Assembly (NCBI GenBank): GCA_021806355.1 | Contig: JAJZXT010000016.1 | Location: 1 to 10,695, forward strand | Reading direction: 5' to 3' | Length of the DNA: 10,695 bases | DNA from: Thermoplasmata archaeon | Lineage (GTDB): Archaea > Thermoplasmatota > Thermoplasmata > Thermoplasmatales > Thermoplasmataceae | Shown here: positions 1 to 4,636 of the stretch, one piece after another | Numbering within the stretch: the stretch's first letter is position 1 | How the letters are laid out: the number at the start of each line of letters is the position of its first letter | Notes under the pieces: generated by a model | Seen by the model: only the letters and a program-made list of their open reading frames with translations | Told to the model about the DNA's origin: nothing | Database searches by the model: none | Made by a program: the position numbers and the translations under genes

Positions 1-372
1 CCCTACTCCGATATTCTTGATCACTGTGTTCGTAGCACCGTTTATGACAGATACATTTTTGGAGTTAAAATTTGTGATATAAACATATCCATTCGAGCTG
101 TCAAATGCTGCCTCGCGTGGTTTACATCCAACGCTGATTGTATTGATCACTTTATTCGTTGTGCCGTTTATGACGGATACGCTGTTAGACAAAAAATTCG
201 TGACATATACATAACCATTGGAGCTATCGAAAGCTACTCCATCCGGATATGCTCCTACGCCGATAGTCTTGATCACTGTGTTCGTAGAACCGTTTATGAC
301 CGATACATTGTTAGAATCAAAATTCGTGACATACACATACCCATTAGAGCTGTCGAATGCTGCTCCAATGGG
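1..372 (-). repeat. 126-bp tandem repeats coding for propeller blades
   Basis: Three units of exactly 126 bp lie at 372-247, 246-121 and 120-1 (the last cut by the edge). The sequence GATCACTGTG recurs at 19 and 271, with a close variant at 145, giving spacings of 126 and 252. Units 1 and 3 are more alike than either is to unit 2 over parts of their length. Each unit codes for one 42-residue YVTN blade. Direct repeats this similar can expand or contract by recombination. Confidence 0.9.
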
Positions 373-600
373 AGAATCAAAGGGACTTATGCTGATAGTA
401 TCTACAACTCCTATCTGGCTCGTTGAAGGGATATTTGAATCTATTGCTGTCGCATATGATTTTGAAATTACCAATTTATCTGCATTTGCAGATTGATTAA
501 CATTCGCTAGTGAGAAGTTTACGTGCGTTGTTACTACCAGTAATCCACTAAATAGCAGAAATAATGTTGTAACTATTACTAATGCAGCCTTAGATTTCAT
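1..600 (-). CDS. Secreted YVTN beta-propeller repeat protein, N-terminal part (runs off the left edge)
   Basis: Translating the minus strand from the ATG at 600 gives 200 codons open to the window edge. Residues 1-32 look like a signal peptide or N-terminal anchor: basic start (MKSK), hydrophobic stretch about 5-24, possible cleavage after SLA. Residues about 77-200 are tandem 42-residue repeats with the core G-Y-V-Y-V-T-N-F followed by V-S-V-I-N, the hallmark of YVTN beta-propeller blades. The family is common on archaeal cell surfaces and usually has many blades, so most of the gene lies outside. At least six N-X-S/T sequons occur in the 200 residues (NFS, NQS, NVS twice, NGS, NGT), suggesting an exported, possibly N-glycosylated protein. 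Ligand and exact role cannot be told. The start is chosen because the signal peptide begins there and a TATA-like box lies about 30 bases upstream. Confidence 0.9.
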   Translation of the reverse strand, partial: MKSKAALVIVTTLFLLFSGLLVVTTHVNFSLANVNQSANADKLVISKSYATAIDSNIPSTSQIGVVDTISISPFDSPIGAAFDSSNGYVYVTNFDSNNVSVINGSTNTVIKTIGVGAYPDGVAFDSSNGYVYVTNFLSNSVSVINGTTNKVINTISVGCKPREAAFDSSNGYVYITNFNSKNVSVINGATNTVIKNIGVG

Positions 601-627
601 GAAATACTCTTAGTCCTGATAAGTCAA

Positions 628-662
628 GTTAATTTAACGATTCCGAGTGGGAAAATCCCACT
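628..662 (-). promoter_or_regulatory. Probable promoter of the YVTN gene with an adjoining 17-bp palindrome
   Basis: On the minus strand an A/T-only stretch, TTAAATTAA (about 630-638), lies some 30 bases upstream of the ATG at 600 and is a plausible TATA box for a short-leader transcript. Directly upstream of it, at 646-662, is a perfect inverted repeat with 7-bp arms AGTGGGA/TCCCACT around AAA. Its place just outside the BRE/TATA region suggests a DNA-level operator for an activator or repressor. On the plus strand it is followed by five Ts, so a terminator is a weaker alternative, but no plus-strand gene leads into it. Confidence 0.45.
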
Positions 663-693
663 TTTTGCAAAATTTGAAATAAAACGGACCTAA

Positions 694-873
694 TGCTTGC
701 GGCAGTTGCACAAAGGCAAAATTATGGCCTATAATCAATGGCCCACATCATGTGTACCATCATACCATCACTGTATCCAGCTCGTGAAATACCAGTGGAA
801 ATAAACCCAAGAGGTAATTATTGATTTCCTGAAGAAAAATGCAAGAGGAATTGCCGATATATTCAATGTAGTT
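694..873 (+). pseudogene. Decayed IS200/IS605-type tnpA-like frame, 5' fragment
   Basis: From 694 (ATG at 724) a frame reads through S-Y-H-H-C-I-Q-L-V-K-Y-Q-W-K, meets a TAA at 802-804, then continues in the same frame as a segment ending D-F-L-K-K-N-A-R-G-I-A-D-I-F-N-V up to 873. This pattern resembles the start of IS200/IS605 Y1 transposases (TnpA), which begin with a Y-H-x-x-x-x-x-V-K-Y-R-R-K strand and continue with a helix and a V-E-I-L strand. The frame is broken by the stop and then by the insertion sequence at 874. It resumes in frame at 2126. The assignment rests on motif resemblance only; the catalytic HUH and Tyr motifs are not recognisable. Confidence 0.5.
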
Positions 874-2125
874 ACAATACTTTTGCGTTTATCCTGAAAA
901 TAACCTCGATTTGTAGTTTCTTTTGAGAATTAGAACCTCCTTTATGGCTCTGGAGCATTCACCTATGGTCTTTGTAATCTTTCCAAACAATTTCATCGAT
1001 GCTTTATTCATCAAGGAGAGGAGAGTAAAGGCCGCCATGGTGATCCTCACGTGTATAAGTGACCCTTCACCATCGCGAACCTGATACTCTCCCATACCCA
1101 GATCCTTTGCATCATTATGAAATGTTTCAATCGACCAGCGGTGTTTCCATGCAACCATAATGTCATCGTCTTCAAGATAGTCTGAAACAAGGAACTTCTT
1201 CCTTCTGTTTTCAGGATTGTAGAGAACGACAAGATTAGCGGGTTTACCATTAGTTAACCAGACATTGAACGAACGGTATAGTGGAAATTCCGATAGAATA
1301 CCGGTATCGTTATTATACATCAGGAATGCGGTTTGCAGGATCTCATCTATTGTGTAGAACATATCTTTGTTCTTTAGTGTCATCTTTCCGAGTTCCTGGA
1401 ATGATGCCTTCCTGTTTGACTTCAGTTCAGTGGTGAAATGCTCTCCAAGGAATGAGAAGCTTGAATACCATGAATCGACAACCTTTCCTTTCATATTGAA
1501 ATTCATGGAGGCAATTCCAAACAATTCTTCCATGATCTCAAGTTTGGTCTTGAATCCATTGTTTTCATTTCCATCTTTATTCTCCTTCACGTACATTCTC
1601 GTAAGGAAGGGATAGGATTCACCCGTGTCAAGATCGTGAAGCATCGTTGTTACCGGCTGGTGTGCAAGCACATTGTTTCCCGATGCATGATCAAAAAACC
1701 ATCCCACATTCTCCATGACCTTTGAACCCGGATGCCCAAGAATTGTATCGTCACCTATGAACTCAACACGGTGGGTACCGATCCTCGCTTTCAAATATGA
1801 AATATAATTCTGTTCAAGTGCTGCTGAATCAACCGCATGAAATGACCGATTCAACGTGCTCTGATCACATTTTGATATAAGTGAGGATATGTTGGAAATA
1901 CTCTTCCTTCTTATTTCAGGTGGTATCATTATGCCCAGCATGTATTCCCTGAAATGTTTCTTTACCTTTTTCTTCATTCCAGCTGTCATGAGATCAGAAA
2001 ATTCACTGATCATATTAGTTATGGATGCAACAGAACCTTTAGAAGTCATACAACTGTCGGACAGACATTGGAAAGAAGCTTAAATTCATTATGTTTTGAG
2101 GTCGTTTTGCAAAAGTATTGTAGTT
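870..2125 (-). mobile_element. Complete DDE insertion sequence (IS4-superfamily, ISH3/IS701-like) with terminal inverted repeats and target duplication
   Basis: The element proper is 874-2121 (1248 bp). Its ends are perfect 13-bp inverted repeats: ACAATACTTTTGC at 874-886 and the complement at 2109-2121. It is flanked by a 4-bp direct repeat AGTT (870-873 and 2122-2125). Because the ends and the repeat overlap in sequence, a 6-bp duplication TAGTTA (869-874 and 2121-2126) is an equally symmetric reading. One gene, the transposase, fills almost the whole element and stops 3 bp before the left repeat. Intact ends, intact gene and clean duplication suggest a fairly recent and possibly still active insertion. 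Length, single gene and 4-6 bp duplication fit the ISH3 or IS701 groups; the exact family cannot be settled by eye. Confidence 0.85.
889..2049 (-). CDS. DDE transposase of an IS4-superfamily insertion sequence
   Basis: This 386-residue protein catalyses cut-and-paste movement of the surrounding element. The RNase H-like DDE triad can be placed at D100 (or D101) in F-I-G-D-D-T, D192 in V-V-D-S-W-Y and E308 in H-R-W-S-I-E-T-F-H-N-D-A-K. The last matches the IS4-type signature R-(3)-E-(6)-K (R304, E308, K315), followed by L-G-M-G-E-Y and a hydrophobic helix after H-V-R. The region after the first Asp (G-H-P-G-S-K ... F-F-D-H) also follows IS701/ISH3-like enzymes. Length is normal and no frameshift or internal stop is seen. 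The ATG at 2049 lies within the element, 72 bp from its right end. A CTGTC-G-GACAG palindrome (2054-2064) sits 4 bp upstream of the start and may restrict expression. Confidence 0.9.
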   Translation of the reverse strand: MTSKGSVASITNMISEFSDLMTAGMKKKVKKHFREYMLGIMIPPEIRRKSISNISSLISKCDQSTLNRSFHAVDSAALEQNYISYLKARIGTHRVEFIGDDTILGHPGSKVMENVGWFFDHASGNNVLAHQPVTTMLHDLDTGESYPFLTRMYVKENKDGNENNGFKTKLEIMEELFGIASMNFNMKGKVVDSWYSSFSFLGEHFTTELKSNRKASFQELGKMTLKNKDMFYTIDEILQTAFLMYNNDTGILSEFPLYRSFNVWLTNGKPANLVVLYNPENRRKKFLVSDYLEDDDIMVAWKHRWSIETFHNDAKDLGMGEYQVRDGEGSLIHVRITMAAFTLLSLMNKASMKLFGKITKTIGECSRAIKEVLILKRNYKSRLFSG

Positions 2126-2215
2126 ATACTGTATGATCCACTCCATGATCATGACGCATACACCCAGTGCGTTCGATCTTTAAAGAATTTGAAGGTCGTC
2201 ATGATAAAAACTTAA
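2126..2215 (+). pseudogene. Decayed tnpA-like frame, 3' fragment
   Basis: Joining 873 directly to 2126, as before the insertion sequence arrived, restores one continuous frame that runs on as V-V-I-L-Y-D-P-L-H-D-H-D and ends C-V-R-S-L-K-N-L-K before the TAA at 2213-2215. The R-S-L-K-N segment is like the helix after the histidine motif in IS200-type TnpA, and H-D-H could be a degraded HUH motif. The protein would be only about half the usual TnpA length (130-150 residues) and lacks a clear catalytic Tyr. It was therefore a relic before the DDE element landed in it. Confidence 0.45.
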
Positions 2216-2218
2216 TTA
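2207..2218 (+). promoter_or_regulatory. Putative TATA box for the sugar nucleotidyltransferase
   Basis: The A/T-rich AAAACTTAATTA ends 22 bases before the ATG at 2241, centred near -28, where an archaeal TATA box for a leaderless transcript would lie. No purine-rich ribosome binding site is seen before the ATG. The box overlaps the last codons of the tnpA-like relic, so transposon DNA may have supplied this promoter. Confidence 0.4.
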
Positions 2219-2240
2219 GAAATTTACCTATAAGGTTCCT

Positions 2241-3329
2241 ATGGGAGTCAAAGCAGTTTTAATGGCAGGAGGAAAAGGGACCAGGCTCAGGCCAATCACA
2301 TATTCAATACCGAAACCGCTAGTTCCCATAGCGGGGAGGCCATGTATAGGCTATTCCCTAGATGCCTACAGCAGAGCTGGCATCAATGACGTAATTATAA
2401 CGACTGGATATAAATTTGAATCCCTGATAACCGGGGTCCTTGAATATAAGGACCAGCATCAAAACATATTATTTTCAGTGGAAAAGGAGCCTGCTGGAAC
2501 TGCAGGTGGCATAAAACTTGTGTCAAGATTCATTGATGATACATTCATAGTTGGGAGTGGAGATGTATTGGCAGATTTTGACATAAAGGAAATTTTAGAA
2601 TTTCACAGAAACTCCAAAGCTAAGATAACAATCGTTCTTTCTGAAGTTGAAGATCCATCTCAAATGGGCATTGTTGAACTGAAAAATGGAAAGATAGTGA
2701 GATTCTTGGAAAAACCATCGAAAGAGGAGATTTTTTCCAACCTGGTCAATGCCGGCATTTATGTTATAGAGCCAGAGATACTTGATGAAATTCCTGATGG
2801 ATCCCAGTTTGATTTTTCTAAGGATCTGTTTCCTAAACTGATGAAGAAGGGGATCGATATATACGGATACAAAGGGAATGGCACCTGGCTTGATACGGGT
2901 AGGCCAAAGGACATGATAAGAGCAAACCAGATAATGGTTGAAAAATATGGAAAGACAATAAACTCCGAGAACACCGAGGGTAAATTTATAATCAGGAATT
3001 CGGAAAATTTAAAAAATACTAAACTTGTCGGTCCCACATTCATTTCCGAAAAAGTCAAGATTGGAGAGGGCGGTACAATTCGCGGATCTGCAATCTATAA
3101 TAATGTCGAAATCGGAGAAAACGTCGATATCGAAGATTCAATAATAATGGAATGTTCAAGAGTAAGATCAGGATCAAAAGTTTACAAATCGGTTCTAATG
3201 AGAAACACCACGATTGGTTCTGACTGCATTATCCACGAGAGTGTAATTTCACCCGATCTTAGCCTTCAAAGCGGTTCAAGAGTGTATAATGTTGCCCTAT
3301 CCTCAGATCAGATGGTAAATGACAGTTAA
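2241..3329 (+). CDS. Sugar-1-phosphate nucleotidyltransferase with C-terminal left-handed beta-helix (mannose-1-P guanylyl- or glucose-1-P thymidylyl/uridylyltransferase type)
   Basis: The enzyme joins a sugar 1-phosphate to an NTP to give an NDP-sugar and pyrophosphate, feeding cytoplasmic synthesis of glycans. The N-terminal Rossmann-like domain (about 1-235) carries the signature G-G-K-G-T-R-L-R-P (10-18) with K25 in I-P-K-P, the metal Asp D108 in G-S-G-D, F-L-E-K-P (155-159), N-A-G (170-172) and W-L-D-T-G-R-P (216-222) with the second metal Asp. The C-terminal part (about 262-350) shows hexapeptide-type repeats such as V-K-I-G-E-G, V-E-I-G-E-N and T-T-I-G-S-D, a left-handed beta-helix. 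Its 362 residues are normal for archaeal family members. Substrate choice (GTP/mannose versus dTTP or UTP/glucose) cannot be read from sequence alone, and acetyltransferase activity is not implied. It stands alone, downstream of a transposon scar and convergent with the next gene. Confidence 0.9.
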   Translation: MGVKAVLMAGGKGTRLRPITYSIPKPLVPIAGRPCIGYSLDAYSRAGINDVIITTGYKFESLITGVLEYKDQHQNILFSVEKEPAGTAGGIKLVSRFIDDTFIVGSGDVLADFDIKEILEFHRNSKAKITIVLSEVEDPSQMGIVELKNGKIVRFLEKPSKEEIFSNLVNAGIYVIEPEILDEIPDGSQFDFSKDLFPKLMKKGIDIYGYKGNGTWLDTGRPKDMIRANQIMVEKYGKTINSENTEGKFIIRNSENLKNTKLVGPTFISEKVKIGEGGTIRGSAIYNNVEIGENVDIEDSIIMECSRVRSGSKVYKSVLMRNTTIGSDCIIHESVISPDLSLQSGSRVYNVALSSDQMVNDS

Positions 3330-3347
3330 GCTTACCTGAAACTTGTC

Positions 3348-3368
3348 CCTTTAAAGTAAGGTTAAAGG
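3348..3368. terminator. Weak inverted repeat between convergent genes
   Basis: CCTTTAA (3348-3354) and TTAAAGG (3362-3368) form a perfect 7-bp inverted repeat around a 7-base loop in the 32-bp gap between the two convergent stop codons. It overlaps the stop codon of the minus-strand gene. It could serve both strands as a termination or 3'-end structure, but it is A/T-rich, weak and lacks a T-run. Confidence 0.25.
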
Positions 3369-4249
3369 AAGCCTGCCTTCTGAAGAATAAGGAGATCTTC
3401 TGTTGTTAATTGTTCACCATTCTTGAATTTGTCAAAAAGGGTAACCGCTTTTTCCTGCAATTCTCCTTCTTTTTCCTTCTTTCTAGTTGCCCTGGCCTTC
3501 GTCTTGATTGAGCCTAAAACTTTTTCAAGGTCCCTTAATTCGTTTTTGGCTTTAATAAAAGCATCGTGTTCTTTCTCAGATTCTTTATTATACTTTATAA
3601 ACAACTCATGAAACTCATCTGCTTTTTTCCTTGTTTCATCAAGTTCCTGAAGCGCAGTGTTTATCTCGTCACTAATTTGATTGATTTGGTTTGATATCCC
3701 TTCTATTTCCTTCTTAAAATCATCTACGGTCTTTCTCTCAGCGCTAAGCTTGTCTGTAACGCCTTTTATGGTATCGTTTTCTTTTAACTCGTCTTCACGG
3801 GCAGCCTTTAATTTCTTAAGTTCATTTGTAAGCCTTCTAATTTCTCTTACAACCTTCTGCTCCTCTTCCTTCTTCATTTGGGTGGTCTGCTGCTTGAGTT
3901 CAAGCTTCTGGAGATCTCTCTCCTTCATCCTCAAATCCTTTGGGTCAATACCCTGAGTCTTGATAGAATCTCTTATTTTTCTGTATTCCTTTCTGGTCTC
4001 GGCGAGATTACTGTAATGAGCTTCTTTTTCATCCCTCATCTTTTGAACTTTTTCAATGAGTTGCCCTTTTTCCATTATTTTTTTCTTAACTTCTTCCCGC
4101 ATTTCGCGGACTTTCTGGTTTAGCTTGTCACGCTCTTCAGCATAATAATGGCTCTCATCAGCAGCATCGTCTCTCTTACGAATATGCTCTTCAACCATAT
4201 TACGTAAAAGTTCTCTCTTTTGTTCTAGCTCAGGAAGAAGATCGCTCAT
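3362..4249 (-). CDS. Archaeal coiled-coil protein (COG1340-like), function unknown
   Basis: The 295-residue protein is almost entirely long charged alpha-helix. Lys, Glu, Arg and Asp dominate, and heptad-like Leu/Ile/Met spacing runs from about residue 5 to 265, with a short break near G-I-D-P-K-D. It ends in a small globular-looking tail with E-Q-L-T-T-E-D-L-L-I-L-Q-K-A-G-F-L, typical of the widespread archaeal coiled-coil family COG1340. These proteins are sometimes mis-annotated as phosphoserine phosphatases; no phosphatase motif is present. No signal peptide or membrane segment is seen, so it is probably cytoplasmic and perhaps a scaffold or part of a complex. A frame extension to TTG at 4258 exists, but the ATG at 4249 (M-S-D-L-L) is preferred because it is a standard start and the family usually begins this way. 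A TATA-like box lies at 4291-4301. Confidence 0.8.
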   Translation of the reverse strand: MSDLLPELEQKRELLRNMVEEHIRKRDDAADESHYYAEERDKLNQKVREMREEVKKKIMEKGQLIEKVQKMRDEKEAHYSNLAETRKEYRKIRDSIKTQGIDPKDLRMKERDLQKLELKQQTTQMKKEEEQKVVREIRRLTNELKKLKAAREDELKENDTIKGVTDKLSAERKTVDDFKKEIEGISNQINQISDEINTALQELDETRKKADEFHELFIKYNKESEKEHDAFIKAKNELRDLEKVLGSIKTKARATRKKEKEGELQEKAVTLFDKFKNGEQLTTEDLLILQKAGFL

Positions 4250-4290
4250 AAATATCAATCATCGCAAAGGTATTCCCACATTCATGGAGA

Positions 4291-4301
4291 TCATATATAT
4301 C
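4291..4301 (-). promoter_or_regulatory. Putative TATA box of the coiled-coil gene
   Basis: The minus strand reads GATATATATGA here, a strong TATA-like box. A start about 25 bases downstream (near 4270) would leave a leader of about 20 bases before the ATG at 4249. No clear ribosome binding site is visible in that leader. Confidence 0.5.
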
Positions 4302-4328
4302 TTTCGCAGAATTTTCTTTAAATAAATA

Positions 4329-4356
4329 GATATGAATATTTATCTGAATTCATATC
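4329..4356 (-). terminator. 9-bp perfect hairpin with T-rich tail; candidate terminator of the small upstream frame or operator of the coiled-coil gene
   Basis: GATATGAAT (4329-4337) and ATTCATATC (4348-4356) are perfect 9-bp arms around a 10-base loop. On the minus strand the hairpin begins 21 bases after the stop codon of the 55-codon frame (4378) and is followed by TATTTATTTAAAG, so it looks like a 3'-end structure for that transcript. It also lies 27 bases upstream of the TATA box of the coiled-coil gene, where a regulator could bind. The two readings are not exclusive. Confidence 0.45.
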
Positions 4357-4377
4357 AAATTGGCTGTCTCACTGCTT

Positions 4378-4545
4378 TCACATACTAGCGCGTTTTAATT
4401 CTATCGATGAAACAAGGCAAAGAAGGGTTCCAAGGAATGCCACTGCAACTTTTTTATGCAATATGATTAAATAGGTCATATGCAACCCCAGAGGCAGGGA
4501 GAAAATATATGCATCTACCCATAGGAAAAACAGCTGATAGTGCAT
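4378..4545 (-). CDS. Candidate small membrane protein, 55 residues (too short for the usual ORF cut-off)
   Basis: From the ATG at 4545 the minus strand is open for 55 codons to the TGA at 4378-4380. The product begins M-H-Y-Q-L-F-F-L-W-V-D-A-Y and has two hydrophobic stretches: about residues 5-29, with an Asp at 11, and about 33-49 (V-A-V-A-F-L-G-T-L-L-C-L-V-S-S). A basic H-K-K turn lies between them, and the end is K-R-A-S-M. It thus looks like a two-segment helical hairpin in the membrane. It lies on the same strand as hutU, 91 bases beyond its stop. A repeat structure stands just before the ATG and a hairpin with a T-rich tail just after the stop, which supports a real transcription unit. 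I do not recognise a family. Chance is not excluded, since hydrophobic codons are common in T-rich DNA and no convincing TATA box or ribosome binding site was found. Confidence 0.4.
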   Translation of the reverse strand: MHYQLFFLWVDAYIFSLPLGLHMTYLIILHKKVAVAFLGTLLCLVSSIELKRASM

Positions 4546-4612
4546 AAATAGGTCTTAATTCCCAAGTATTTCCAAAAGAAATTTGAGTCTTAAGGACAGA
4601 CCTATGGGAATT
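4471..4612 (-). promoter_or_regulatory. Cluster of interlocking inverted repeats before the small membrane frame (possible structured 5' leader)
   Basis: Read on the minus strand, AATTCCC (4612-4606) and ATAGGTCT (4605-4598) are followed 34 bases later by their exact complements in the same order: GGGAATT (4563-4557) and AGACCTAT (4555-4548). The order a-b-a'-b' is that of an H-type pseudoknot, and it ends 2 bases before the ATG at 4545. A third perfect 8-bp complement, CCTATGGG at 4525-4518 inside the frame, competes with both for the overlapping segment CCCATAGG (4608-4601). ATAGGTC occurs twice more on the plus strand (4471-4477 and 4548-4554). This could be an RNA switch, an autoregulatory leader, or the leftover ends of a small element; no known riboswitch class was recognised. 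Confidence 0.35.
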
Positions 4613-4636
4613 GTGCGTGCCTTGAAGCCGTTTCCT

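Noticed and set aside
1..372. CRISPR-like array
   Set aside because: The repeats are 126 bp, contiguous, without spacers, and translate as propeller blades.
218..496. 92-codon plus-strand frame
   Set aside because: It is antisense to the YVTN repeat gene, whose minus-strand frame has a signal peptide and regular blades.
2759..3058. 99-codon minus-strand frame
   Set aside because: It is antisense to the nucleotidyltransferase; its hydrophobic Ser/Phe-rich composition is what reverse-strand reading of AT-rich coding DNA produces.
3423..4123. Ser/Phe-rich plus-strand frames of 62-91 codons
   Set aside because: They mirror the Lys/Glu codons of the coiled-coil gene; the apparent membrane-like character is an artefact.
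4401..4470. 19-codon plus-strand frame starting M-K-Q-G-K
   Set aside because: It is very short, antisense to the small membrane frame, and has no supporting signal.
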